From contig JALEZW010000059.1 in assembly GCA_022772675.1 (NCBI GenBank), forward strand, positions 62,001 through 126,000: a stretch of DNA of 64,000 nt, read 5' to 3'. The notes under the pieces were generated by a model, which made no database searches, was not told where the DNA came from, and worked only from the letters and a program-made list of their open reading frames with translations. Positions 35,056 to 43,580 of this stretch are shown here, one piece after another. The DNA is from Agathobacter sp. Its GTDB lineage: Bacteria > Bacillota > Clostridia > Lachnospirales > Lachnospiraceae. The position numbers and the translations under genes are program-made. The first letter of the stretch is position 1. Each line of letters begins with the position of its first letter.

Positions 35056-35148
35056 GTTCCGAATAGGGAAACGAAGAGTGATGACAGGAGTCACACGAAG
35101 GGGTACACCACCGTGGGTGTAGCTTTTTTCGTGTGGCTCTTTATATTT
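35056..35148 (+). ncRNA. Structured leader of the thiS operon (not TPP riboswitch)
   Basis: A 12-bp stem (35088-35099 with 35128-35139, one T-G pair) encloses a second hairpin (35104-35109 with 35116-35121) and is followed by TTTATATTT. Upstream, GTGA (35079-35082) can pair with TCAC (35091-35094), so an alternative fold competes with the main stem. The conserved THI-box sequences of the TPP riboswitch are absent. From memory, a separate 'thiS' RNA motif upstream of thiS genes has been described; this leader may belong to it, but I cannot check the match. Confidence 0.6.
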
Positions 35149-35166
35149 CGCAAAAAAGGAGGCACC

Positions 35167-36162
35167 ATGGTACATATCAATGGAAAAGATGTAGATGCTG
35201 CAGGTAAAACTTTAAAGACCTATCTGGCAGAAAATGATTATGAGGAGGGAACCTTTGTTGTGGAGTGCAACGAAGAAATTATTCATAGGGAGGACTATGC
35301 AGACTATGTACTGAAGGATAAAGATGTGATAGAAATCGTTCAGTTTATGGGCGGCGGTTCAACAGATACTACAAAAGAAAGGACAGATAACATGAGTAAC
35401 GATACTTTTACACTGGGAGGAAAAGAGTTTTCCTCAAGATTTATTTTAGGTTCCGGAAAATATTCCATGGAGCTGATTAAGGCGGCTGTAGAGAATGCAA
35501 AGGCAGAAATCATCACACTGGCAGTGCGCCGGACAAATACCAGAAAGAAGGAAAATATTCTGGATTTCATTCCGGATAACGTGACGCTTCTTCCCAATAC
35601 CTCCGGAGCAAGAGATGCAAAGGAAGCCGTAAGAATCGCACATATGGCCAGAGAACTGGGGTGTGGAAATTTCATAAAAGTTGAAATTATGAAAGACAGC
35701 AAGTATCTTCTTCCGGATAATGTGGAAACGGTAAAGGCAACGGAAATCCTGGCAACGGAGGGATTTGTTGTTCTGCCTTATATGTACCCGGATCTGTATA
35801 CAGCAAGAGATCTTGTGAATGCAGGGGCGGCGGCAGTTATGCCTCTGGCTTCCCCCATTGGCTCCAATAAGGGACTGGCTACTAAGGATTTCATTCAGAT
35901 TTTGATTGACGAGATTGACCTGCCGGTTATTGTGGATGCGGGAATTGGCCGTCCGTCCCAGGCCTGTGAGGCAATGGAAATTGGAGCAGCAGCTGTAATG
36001 GCCAATACGGCAATTGCAACAGCAGGAGATGTTCCGGCCATGGCAGGAGCTTTTAAAGCTGCTATTGAGGCCGGAAGAAGTGCTTACCTGGCAGGTCTTG
36101 GACGTGTTCTGGAGCGCGGGGCATCCGCATCAGATCCTCTGACGGGATTTTTAAGGGATTAG
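35167..36162 (+). CDS. thiG: ThiS-ThiG fusion: sulfur carrier and thiazole synthase
   Basis: One 331-residue frame. Residues 1-64 are ThiS, ending in MGGG (Gly62-64), the site that must normally be a free C-terminus to carry sulfur. A short linker leads to Met76 (35392), where ThiG begins ([19 protein letters not shown], then [12 protein letters not shown] and [11 protein letters not shown]). ThiG forms the thiazole phosphate of thiamine from deoxyxylulose phosphate, dehydroglycine and ThiS thiocarboxylate. AAAGGA stands before Met76, so ThiG may also be made by itself. No ThiF gene is in the window. The start at 35167 has AAAGGAGG before it. The frame is open further up to 35113, but that part lies in the leader RNA. 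Confidence 0.92.
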   Translation: MVHINGKDVDAAGKTLKTYLAENDYEEGTFVVECNEEIIHREDYADYVLKDKDVIEIVQFMGGGSTDTTKERTDNMSNDTFTLGGKEFSSRFILGSGKYSMELIKAAVENAKAEIITLAVRRTNTRKKENILDFIPDNVTLLPNTSGARDAKEAVRIAHMARELGCGNFIKVEIMKDSKYLLPDNVETVKATEILATEGFVVLPYMYPDLYTARDLVNAGAAAVMPLASPIGSNKGLATKDFIQILIDEIDLPVIVDAGIGRPSQACEAMEIGAAAVMANTAIATAGDVPAMAGAFKAAIEAGRSAYLAGLGRVLERGASASDPLTGFLRD

Positions 36163-36175
36163 GAGGCATGGAAAA

Positions 36176-37429
36176 ATGGCAGAAAATCAGTTTTTTGTAG
36201 ATTCCGATAAGTTAAGTGAGGAAGCCTTGGCACACAAGCATTTGCTGGAAAATGATCCCTCCTGCAGAACCAATCACATGGAATACATGGAGGGGATGGA
36301 GCAGATACACTCAGATATCATGGAAAAAGTCTTAAAAGAAATGGATTCTTATGATTATAACAGCTATACGGCAAGGGATGTGCAGAATGCATTAGAGCAT
36401 GAGACCTGCTCCATCCAGGATTTTAAGGCACTTCTTTCTCCGGCAGCTGAGCCCTTTTTAGAGCGTATGGCACAGCGGGCAAAGACAGAGACCAGTAAGC
36501 ATTTCGGAAATACGGTTTATCTGTTTACGCCCCTGTATATTGCCAACTACTGCGAAAATTACTGTGTGTACTGTGGGTTTAACTGCTACAATGATATTCA
36601 CAGGAAAAAATTAAGCTATGAGGAAATTGAGCATGAGATGAAAGTCATTGCAGATTCAGGAATTGAGGAAATCCTGATGCTGACCGGCGAGAGCCGGGCC
36701 CAGAGCGATGTAACTTATATCGGAGAGGCCTGTAAGCTGGCCAGCAGGTATTTTAGAAATGTAGGCCTTGAAATCTATCCGGTCAACAGTGATGAGTACC
36801 GCTATCTCCATGAGTGTGGGGCGGATTATGTGACAGTATTTCAGGAGACCTATGATTCTGATAAATATGAAACACTGCATCTGATGGGGCATAAGCGTGT
36901 GTTCCCGTACCGGTTCGAAGCCCAGGAGCGTGCGCTGATGGGCGGCATGCGGGGTGTGGGATTTTCTGCACTTTTGGGGCTGTCGGATTTCCATAAGGAT
37001 GCCCTTGCCACCGCACTGCATGTCTATTATCTGCAGCGGAAATACCCCCAGGCAGAGTATTCCCTTTCCTGCCCCAGACTCCGTCCCATCATTAATAATG
37101 AAAAGATAAATCCGCTGGATGTCCATGAGAGACAGCTCTGTCAGATTCTGTGTGCATACCGTATCTTTCTCCCGTATGTGGGAATCACGGTTTCATCGAG
37201 AGAACAGAAGCATTTCCGCGACGGCATCGTAAAGATTGCTGCCACCAAAATTTCTGCGGGAGTTTCAACGGGAATCGGGGATCATGAGAGCAAATACACG
37301 GGAAAGGAGACCGGAGACTCGGGAGACGAACAGTTTGAAATCTCCGACGGCAGAAGCTTTAACGAGATGTATTCAGATATGGAGAATGAAGGACTCCAGC
37401 CGGTATTAAATGATTATGTCTATGTGTAG
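36176..37429 (+). CDS. thiH: 2-iminoacetate synthase (tyrosine lyase)
   Basis: A 417-residue radical SAM enzyme that cleaves tyrosine to dehydroglycine (2-iminoacetate) for thiazole formation. The cluster motif is Cys126, Cys130 and Cys133 in CENYCVYCGFNC. The long N-terminal helical part before the barrel and the C-terminal SSREQKHFRDGIV region are those of ThiH rather than biotin synthase. It begins 14 bases after thiG and overlaps thiE by 20 bases, so the four activities are one operon. The ThiH route is the anaerobic alternative to glycine oxidase. Confidence 0.95.
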   Translation: MAENQFFVDSDKLSEEALAHKHLLENDPSCRTNHMEYMEGMEQIHSDIMEKVLKEMDSYDYNSYTARDVQNALEHETCSIQDFKALLSPAAEPFLERMAQRAKTETSKHFGNTVYLFTPLYIANYCENYCVYCGFNCYNDIHRKKLSYEEIEHEMKVIADSGIEEILMLTGESRAQSDVTYIGEACKLASRYFRNVGLEIYPVNSDEYRYLHECGADYVTVFQETYDSDKYETLHLMGHKRVFPYRFEAQERALMGGMRGVGFSALLGLSDFHKDALATALHVYYLQRKYPQAEYSLSCPRLRPIINNEKINPLDVHERQLCQILCAYRIFLPYVGITVSSREQKHFRDGIVKIAATKISAGVSTGIGDHESKYTGKETGDSGDEQFEISDGRSFNEMYSDMENEGLQPVLNDYVYV

Positions 37430-37982
37430 AAAAATCTGTGTGACCAACCGGGGTCTTGCAGTTCATGATTTCAGTGAGCAGATAAAGAGGGTGTTGGATA
37501 CGGAACCCTATGGGATAATATTAAGGGAGAAGGATTTAAGTGAAGAAGATTATTCCATTCTGGCAGAGCAGGTGGCAGAACTCTGTCATGGCACAGAAAC
37601 AAAGCTGATCCTTCACAGCTTTCCGGAGGTGGCAGATAAACTGGGAATCAGGGCATTGCATATGCCTCTTCATAAATTTCTGGAGATGCCAAAAATGCAG
37701 AAAAAAAAGTTCTCTGCGCTTGGGGTTTCCGTGCATTCTCTTATGGATGCTGTTTCAGCCGAAAAGGGCGGTGCCACCTATCTGACAGCCGGGCATATTT
37801 TTGTGACGGATTGTAAAAAGGGACTGGCTCCACGGGGACTGGAATTTTTAGAGGAGGTCTGCAGGAGTGTTTCCATTCCGGTTTATGCAATCGGGGGTAT
37901 CCATGAAGAAAATATGGATTCCTGCATACACGCCGGGGCTGCCGGGGTGTGTATGATGTCAGAATATATGAAATTATGGTAA
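37410..37982 (+). CDS. thiE: Thiamine-phosphate synthase
   Basis: A 190-residue TIM-barrel enzyme joining hydroxymethylpyrimidine pyrophosphate to thiazole phosphate. Visible: the N-terminal CVTNRGL, LILH, GVSVHSLMDA, YLTAGHIFVTDCK and VYAIGGI, with phosphate-binding AGAAGVCMMSEYMK at the end. Slightly short compared with typical ThiE (about 210). Its start overlaps the end of thiH by 20 bases; the exact start among three close Met codons is uncertain. Confidence 0.9.
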   Translation: MIMSMCRKICVTNRGLAVHDFSEQIKRVLDTEPYGIILREKDLSEEDYSILAEQVAELCHGTETKLILHSFPEVADKLGIRALHMPLHKFLEMPKMQKKKFSALGVSVHSLMDAVSAEKGGATYLTAGHIFVTDCKKGLAPRGLEFLEEVCRSVSIPVYAIGGIHEENMDSCIHAGAAGVCMMSEYMKLW

Positions 37983-38030
37983 AAATTCGACAAAAACGCA
38001 ACAAGTAGTATTAAAAACTACATAAAGTGG

Positions 38031-38059
38031 TAGACATATCATAAAAAATAGGGTACAAT
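38031..38059 (+). promoter_or_regulatory. Promoter of the acyltransferase/glycosyltransferase cluster
   Basis: TAGACA (38031-38036), 17-base spacer, TACAAT (38054-38059), 56 bases before the start codon. Confidence 0.6.
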
Positions 38060-38115
38060 GGCTTATGTTGATTAAGAATCATTTGGGAAACAACGGATAA
38101 CACAAAGGGATTAGA

Positions 38116-38889
38116 ATGAGTAAGCAAAAGAAAGTAATTTATTACCACGATGAGCTGAATGATGAGTTTGCCGGAGATGATATCAAGGCAAAAAAGATTG
38201 ATGGCAGTTACCGGTATTTAAGAGAAAATGCCTGGGGACGCTTCCTGCATGTATTCTGGTACCGGATCGTGGCACTTCCTCTTGCAAAGCTGTATATGAA
38301 GCTATATTTTTCCCATAAAATTGTAAATGTGGATGTGCTGAAAAAGGCTGGAACAAGCGGGTATTATCTCTACGGAAACCACACCCATTTCCTGGCGGAT
38401 GCTCTGGTGCCTACTTTGGTTAATATGCCAAGGGAGACGGCTGTCATTGTGCATCCCAATAATGTTTCCATGCCGGTTTTAGGGAGAATTACTCCTTACC
38501 TGGGGGCACTGCCGCTTCCGGATGACAGGGAGGCAATGAAACATTTTTTGGAGGCCATATCCCGGCATACCGGCCGCGGAGAATGTGTTATGATTTATCC
38601 GGAGGCACATATCTGGCCGTTTTACACGAAAATCCGTCCTTTTAAGGACACTTCATTCCGTTATCCGGTGCAGCAGAAGCTGCCGGTTTTTAGCCTGACG
38701 AATACTTATCAGAGGAAAGGTAAGAAAAAACGCCCACAGATGGTGACCTATATTGACGGGCCCTTTTATCCGGACCAGTCTCTGCCGGTGAAAGAGCAGA
38801 AGAAACTGTTAAGGGATCAGGTGTACCACACCATGGTGGAGAGGGCAGAAAACAGCAATATGGAAATGATTCAATACATAAAACAGTGA
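38116..38889 (+). CDS. PlsC-like acyltransferase
   Basis: A 257-residue acyltransferase of the 1-acylglycerol-3-phosphate type. GNHTHFLADAL contains the catalytic His/Asp motif in a slightly variant spacing, and YPEAHIWPF is the substrate-binding motif. A hydrophobic stretch near residues 45-65 would place it at the membrane. It is the first gene of a three-gene unit; the third gene fuses a similar domain to a glycosyltransferase. The likely job is acylation of a lipid or glycolipid; the exact acceptor is unknown. Confidence 0.85.
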   Translation: MSKQKKVIYYHDELNDEFAGDDIKAKKIDGSYRYLRENAWGRFLHVFWYRIVALPLAKLYMKLYFSHKIVNVDVLKKAGTSGYYLYGNHTHFLADALVPTLVNMPRETAVIVHPNNVSMPVLGRITPYLGALPLPDDREAMKHFLEAISRHTGRGECVMIYPEAHIWPFYTKIRPFKDTSFRYPVQQKLPVFSLTNTYQRKGKKKRPQMVTYIDGPFYPDQSLPVKEQKKLLRDQVYHTMVERAENSNMEMIQYIKQ

Positions 38890-38900
38890 CAGGGGTTAAC

Positions 38901-39740
38901 ATGAGAAATATTCTTTTCTGCGGAAACGGTAAGGTGTTTGACGGAGTGCTCACCTGTATGCTTTCTATCTTAAAACGGACAGAGGCAAAGGAACCGTTCT
39001 GCTTTTATATTTTTACCATGGATGTGACCAGAATCAAGCCTGAGTACACACCGATTTCCGGCCGGATGATTGCATTTCTGGAAAAAACAGCCAAGGAGTA
39101 CAATTCAGGGAATCAGGTAGTTTCTGTGGATGTAACCGGCCTTTATGAGAAATGGTTCGGAGGATGTCCCAATGAGGATGCCTACTGTTCTCCCTATACG
39201 CTGCTGAGACTTTTGGCGGATCTTGTTCCGGGAATGCCGGACAAGCTTTTGTATCTGGATGTGGATATTCTGTTTCAGCGGGATATCAGGCTTTTATATG
39301 ATATTGATGTGTCGTCTGTGGAATATGCAGCAGCACGGGATCATTATGGCAAGTATCTGATCAATCCCCGTTATATCAATGCCGGAGTGCTGCTTCTTAA
39401 TATGGAAGAGATTAAAAAGAATGGGCTCTTTGCCAGGGCGCGAAAGCTGATTCAGACAAAGAAGCTTGTGTTTGCGGATCAGAGTGCGATTATCAGAAGC
39501 ACCCATTCCAAAAAGCTGCTGCCGCAAAAGTTTAATGACCAGAAGTTTTTGCATAAGCACACGGTAGTGCGCCATTTTTCAAAGCGGTTGTTTTATCTTC
39601 CGTATCCCCACACGGCGAATATCAAGCAGTGGGATGTGAGCAGCCTTCACAGAATCTTTCATTACTATGAGTTTGACGACATTTTGTATGAATATATCTA
39701 TCTGAAAAAGCGGTTTTTGAAGGAGGAAAATTTACAATGA
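38901..39740 (+). CDS. Glycosyltransferase family 8 protein
   Basis: A 279-residue GT-A fold enzyme. It begins NILFCGNGKVFDGVLTCMLS and has LLYLDVDILFQRDI with the DxD metal and nucleotide-sugar site, then NPRYINAGVLLLN, all typical of GT8 retaining galactosyl/glucosyltransferases. ATG 38901 has GGGG just upstream; the GTG at 38886 overlaps the previous gene. The stop overlaps the next start (ATGA), so translation is coupled to the GT8-PlsC fusion protein. Confidence 0.88.
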   Translation: MRNILFCGNGKVFDGVLTCMLSILKRTEAKEPFCFYIFTMDVTRIKPEYTPISGRMIAFLEKTAKEYNSGNQVVSVDVTGLYEKWFGGCPNEDAYCSPYTLLRLLADLVPGMPDKLLYLDVDILFQRDIRLLYDIDVSSVEYAAARDHYGKYLINPRYINAGVLLLNMEEIKKNGLFARARKLIQTKKLVFADQSAIIRSTHSKKLLPQKFNDQKFLHKHTVVRHFSKRLFYLPYPHTANIKQWDVSSLHRIFHYYEFDDILYEYIYLKKRFLKEENLQ

Positions 39741-41518
39741 ATGAACAGAAAAAAGTGCCGGTTTTTTATGCATGCGATGACAATTTTGTAAAATATACCA
39801 TGGTCTCGCTGCATTCCATGATGGAAAACGCTTCAAAGGACAGGCAGTATGAGATTCATATCCTGCATACGGATATCTCGGAGAGAATGCAGAAGCTTCT
39901 TAAGGAAATGTCCAATGAGAATTTTACCGTGCAGTTTGACAATGTGACGGATTATCTGAAGTCTATCAGAAATAAGCTGCCTCTTCGGGATTACTATTCT
40001 AAGACTACATATTTCAGGTTATTTATTGCAGAGATGTTTCCGGAGTATGAGAAAGCAATCTATATTGACAGTGATACCATTGTGCTGGGAGATGTGGCAG
40101 AGCTTTATGATTATGAACTGGGAGATTCCTATGTGGGAGCCTGCAATGAGCAGGTAATGATTCAGGAGGATGTGTACGGAACTTATGTGGAACAGGTAGT
40201 TGGAGTAGAAAGAAACAATTATTTCAATGCCGGCATGATTGTGATCAACTGTGAGCAGTTCCGTAAAAACCATGTGTTAGAGCAGTTTATGGAACTCTTA
40301 CAGATGTACAATTTTGTGGTTACCCAGGATGAGGATTACCTGAATCTGATCTGTCACAATAAGGTATGCTGGCTGCCCCAGAAATGGAATGTGGAGGTGT
40401 TCGGCACCCTGGCCTGTCCGGAAAATGAAATCTGTGTACTCCACTATATCATGGTATCCAAGCCGTGGCATTACAGAGACTGCAGAATGCAGGATTACTT
40501 CTGGAGATATGCGAAGGAGACACCGGTATATGATGAGATTATGGAAGTGTTAGACAGCTATACGGATGAGGAGAGGAAAAGAGATGCAGAGTCCTGCGAC
40601 CGTCTGCTTCAGACTGCAAAGGACGAGACGGCAAATGAGAATAACTATATGAACCTTGTCCGTGCAGGAAAGTTAAAATCCAGGGACCGGCTGGAGGTTT
40701 TAGAGAAAATCGCCCGCTACGAGAGAGAGGGACGTTTCAGCGAGGATGTTGAGGAGGATCCCCCCACCCGCGAACTAAAGCCCAATGAAATCGATTATCT
40801 CCGTAAGAAATTAAAAAGTAAGATTAAGACAAAGCTCACCTACAAGGTGGCCCGGGGATTTTTAAACCGGATTATTGAAAATAAACAGTTGATTATCAAA
40901 GATGTGATCGGTATCGAAAATATGGATGCATTAAATTCCGGTGCGGTCATTACCTGTAACCATTTCAATGCTTTTGACAGCTTTGCAGTGCAGATTGCTT
41001 ATGAGAAATCAAAGCAGTGCAAAAAGAGACGGCTGTACCGAGTGATCCGTGAGGGAAATTATACCAACTTCCCGGGCTTTTACGGGATGCTCATGAGAAA
41101 CTGCTATACTTTCCCGTTAAGTTCCAATAAGGATACCATGAAGAAATTTATGAAATCCATGGATACGGTGCTGCAGCACGGAGATTTCATGCTGGTTTAT
41201 CCGGAGCAGAGCATGTGGTGGAATTACCGGAAACCCAAGCCGTTAAAGAAGGGGGCATTCACTTTTGCGGTTCAGAATAATGTTCCGGTTCTGCCTATTT
41301 TTATTACCATGCAGGACAGCGACATTATCGGTGACGACGGCTTTTATGTGCAGGAATATATTATCCACATCGAGAAGCCGATTTACCCGGATCCTTCTAA
41401 GAGCCGTGCTGAGAATATCGCATGGATGCGGGATGAGAATTACCGCATCTGGAAAGAAATTTATGAGAAGTTTTATGGGATTCCGCTGGTGTATGACTGT
41501 GAGAAGGATGCAGGCTGA
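39737..41518 (+). CDS. Glycosyltransferase family 8/PlsC acyltransferase fusion
   Basis: A 593-residue two-domain protein. Residues about 1-280 are GT8 (VPVFYACDDNFVKYTMVSLHSM, AIYIDSDTIVLGD with DSD, NNYFNAGMIVIN). After a charged linker, residues about 360-590 are a PlsC-like acyltransferase with CNHFNAFDS (His-x4-Asp) and YPEQSMW. A protein that can both add a sugar and acylate suggests glycolipid or lipoteichoic-acid anchor synthesis. Coupled with the GT8 and PlsC genes before it. The fusion is uncommon in my knowledge; the product is unknown. Confidence 0.88.
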   Translation: MNEQKKVPVFYACDDNFVKYTMVSLHSMMENASKDRQYEIHILHTDISERMQKLLKEMSNENFTVQFDNVTDYLKSIRNKLPLRDYYSKTTYFRLFIAEMFPEYEKAIYIDSDTIVLGDVAELYDYELGDSYVGACNEQVMIQEDVYGTYVEQVVGVERNNYFNAGMIVINCEQFRKNHVLEQFMELLQMYNFVVTQDEDYLNLICHNKVCWLPQKWNVEVFGTLACPENEICVLHYIMVSKPWHYRDCRMQDYFWRYAKETPVYDEIMEVLDSYTDEERKRDAESCDRLLQTAKDETANENNYMNLVRAGKLKSRDRLEVLEKIARYEREGRFSEDVEEDPPTRELKPNEIDYLRKKLKSKIKTKLTYKVARGFLNRIIENKQLIIKDVIGIENMDALNSGAVITCNHFNAFDSFAVQIAYEKSKQCKKRRLYRVIREGNYTNFPGFYGMLMRNCYTFPLSSNKDTMKKFMKSMDTVLQHGDFMLVYPEQSMWWNYRKPKPLKKGAFTFAVQNNVPVLPIFITMQDSDIIGDDGFYVQEYIIHIEKPIYPDPSKSRAENIAWMRDENYRIWKEIYEKFYGIPLVYDCEKDAG

Positions 41519-41543
41519 TGGGATATTGACTGAATGAAATATC

Positions 41544-41583
41544 ATGATATGAGTGTCAGAAGTCCTTTTGACCCTCATATCAT
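41544..41583 (+). terminator. Long hairpin after the fusion gene
   Basis: A 10-bp perfect stem (41544-41553 with 41574-41583), one mismatch, then GTCA/TGAC. No T-run follows, so it may be a palindromic intergenic element rather than a simple terminator. A smaller TAGGTA/TACCTA hairpin with six T lies at 41643-41662. Confidence 0.5.
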
Positions 41584-41690
41584 ATTACTTAACATGGAGT
41601 ATCGTTTAAATAGGGAAAAATGGGTATGTACTTACATTTTCGTAGGTATATACCTATTTTTTATTAGTACTGTGACTGGGAATTGCCACA

Positions 41691-41722
41691 ATGTTAACTT
41701 TACTATAAAAATAGGTTGACAA
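41691..41722 (+). promoter_or_regulatory. BirA-type biotin operator
   Basis: ATGTTAAC (41691-41698), 16 bases, GTTGACAA (41715-41722): an inverted repeat that fits the Firmicute BirA box. Its right arm covers the -35 box of the bioB promoter, so BirA with biotinyl-AMP would block transcription. Confidence 0.75.
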
Positions 41723-41744
41723 TCAAATGCCATCCTCGTATAAT
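41716..41744 (+). promoter_or_regulatory. Promoter of bioB
   Basis: A perfect consensus: TTGACA (41716-41721), 17-base spacer, TATAAT (41739-41744). Confidence 0.88.
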
Positions 41745-41788
41745 GGGTACCGTGTTGGGACACATCCCATACATAGGAGGAAGAAATT

Positions 41789-42760
41789 ATGGATATGAAA
41801 AAATTAGCATCCGAAATTATAGAAGGCAGACGGCTGAAACGCGGGGAGAATCTGTCATTTTTCGTGGATGCAGATTTAAATGAACTGGCAGAGGGTGCGG
41901 AAAGCATAAGAGAGGCACTGTGCAGCAATCATGTGGATTTATGCACCATCATCAATGGCCGTGCAGGGCGCTGCGGTGAGAACTGCAAGTTCTGTGCCCA
42001 GTCTGCCCACAATCACACAGGCTGTGATGAACACGGAATGCTTGCACCGGAGGTAGTGCTTAAGGATTGTAAGGAGCGGGAGGCATCCGGTGTGCATGCT
42101 TACTCTATTGTAACGGCGGGACGTACCGTTGAGGGAGAAGACCTGGATCTTCTGGTGAAAACCTATGAACTTTTGAAAAAGGAATGTAAGCATGTCCGGC
42201 TATGTGCTTCCCACGGTCTGCTCAGTGCGGAGGCCTTTGCAAGACTTAAGGCGGCAGGTGTGGAGATGTATCATGAGAACATTGAGACTTCGAAGCGGAA
42301 TTTCCCGAATATCTGCACCACTCACACCTATGAGGATAAAGTCCGTGAAATCAAGATGGCAAAAGAGGCAGGACTTACGGTCTGCTCCGGCGGTATTATC
42401 GGTATGGGCGAAACCTGGGAGGACCGCATTGATATGGCAGTCTCCTTATCGGAGCTGGAAGTGGAGTCCATTCCCATCAATGCCCTGATTCCTGTGAAAG
42501 GAACGCCGCTTCAGGATCTGCCGAAGCTTACTGAGGATGATATTATCCGCACGGTGGCTATGTTCCGCTACATTAATCCTACCGCAGATATCCGTATGGC
42601 TGCCGGCAGAAATTATTTTGCGGACGGTGGAAGACGGCTGTTTGAATCCGGTGTCAATGCGACGATTACCGGAGATATGCTTACCACGGTGGGGAATAAT
42701 ACAAAGCAGGACATGGAAATGCTTACGGACATGGGATTTGATGTCAGCCAGCAGAAATGA
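41789..42760 (+). CDS. bioB: Biotin synthase
   Basis: A 323-residue radical SAM enzyme that inserts sulfur into dethiobiotin. Cys62, Cys66 and Cys69 in CGENCKFCAQSAH bind the radical SAM cluster. Other typical parts are YHENIETSKRNFPNICTTHTY and AAGRNYFADG near the Arg that binds the second cluster. AGGAGG precedes the start. The earlier genes bioA, bioD and bioF are not here, so the cell may take up precursor through BioY (next gene) or carry them elsewhere. Confidence 0.95.
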   Translation: MDMKKLASEIIEGRRLKRGENLSFFVDADLNELAEGAESIREALCSNHVDLCTIINGRAGRCGENCKFCAQSAHNHTGCDEHGMLAPEVVLKDCKEREASGVHAYSIVTAGRTVEGEDLDLLVKTYELLKKECKHVRLCASHGLLSAEAFARLKAAGVEMYHENIETSKRNFPNICTTHTYEDKVREIKMAKEAGLTVCSGGIIGMGETWEDRIDMAVSLSELEVESIPINALIPVKGTPLQDLPKLTEDDIIRTVAMFRYINPTADIRMAAGRNYFADGGRRLFESGVNATITGDMLTTVGNNTKQDMEMLTDMGFDVSQQK

Positions 42761-42797
42761 GTGTGAAGTACAGTTTATGCGTATTGTTTTGCAATTG

Positions 42798-42848
42798 TCC
42801 CATAAAGAGCCCTGGCGGCAGGCGGATTCCCGCCCCAAAAGTATGGGA
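42798..42848 (+). promoter_or_regulatory. Structured leader between bioB and bioY
   Basis: TCCCATA (42798-42804) pairs with TATGGGA (42842-42848) and encloses a GGCGG/CCGCC hairpin (42821-42834). No promoter is obvious, so it may lie inside a bioB-bioY transcript and influence bioY expression or RNA processing. Confidence 0.4.
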
Positions 42849-42884
42849 AGGTTAAGTAACTGAAAGAAAGAGAGAACGAAAATT

Positions 42885-43451
42885 ATGAAAGACAACAAGA
42901 CATTATCTATCAAAAATATAGCTGTCATCGGAGTGATTACGGCCATTACCTGTATTCTGGCGCCACTTTCCGTTCCAATCGGTCCTGTGCCGATTTCCCT
43001 GACAAATCTGGTTATTTATTTTGGACTTTATATTCTTGGAACAGGAAAGGGAACCATCAGCTATCTGGTTTACCTGCTGATTGGTCTGGTAGGAGTTCCT
43101 GTATTTTCCGGTTTTTCAGCCGGACCGCAGAAATTGTTCGGGCCCACCGGTGGATATCTGATCGGTTTTATTCCAATGGCAGTGATTGCAGGAATTTTTA
43201 TTGAAAAATCCGGCCGTAAATTTGTATTAAGCATGGTAGGAATGGTGCTTGGAACAGCAGTGTGCTATCTGTTTGGAACAGTATGGCTGGCTTATCAGGC
43301 ACATATGGGATTTGGTGCGGCAATGGCAGCCGGTGTATATCCGTTTATTATTGGGGATTTGATTAAGATGGTGCTTGCAGGACTGGTTGCACCACAGATT
43401 TATAAAGCCCTTGTCCGGGCGAATGTGATTGCCGTGGCACAGGCAGCATAA
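42885..43451 (+). CDS. bioY: Biotin ECF transporter S component
   Basis: A 188-residue membrane protein with six helices and the BioY signature GPVPISLTNLVIYFGLYILG followed by GLVGVPVFSGFSAG and GPTGGYLIGFI. It binds biotin and works with the shared ECF energising module, which is not encoded nearby. Lies downstream of bioB and is probably part of the BirA-controlled unit. Confidence 0.94.
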   Translation: MKDNKTLSIKNIAVIGVITAITCILAPLSVPIGPVPISLTNLVIYFGLYILGTGKGTISYLVYLLIGLVGVPVFSGFSAGPQKLFGPTGGYLIGFIPMAVIAGIFIEKSGRKFVLSMVGMVLGTAVCYLFGTVWLAYQAHMGFGAAMAAGVYPFIIGDLIKMVLAGLVAPQIYKALVRANVIAVAQAA

Positions 43452-43580
43452 AGGACATCCGCCAAATAGGTACGGACTATTTCGATTTCCACCCCATACA
43501 CTCCCAGGGAAAAGGAAAAGACAGGTACAATAGTCATCATCCTGCATATCATATATAGAAAAGTGTAACTGGACGTATCT

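Noticed and set aside
34953-35112. A small gene encoding the frame that precedes thiS (from 35113 upstream)
   Set aside because: The frame consists of the leader hairpin sequence and lacks a start with ribosome binding site.
35050-35160. TPP riboswitch upstream of the thiamine genes
   Set aside because: The conserved CUGAGA and the downstream THI-box sequences are absent and the fold is different.
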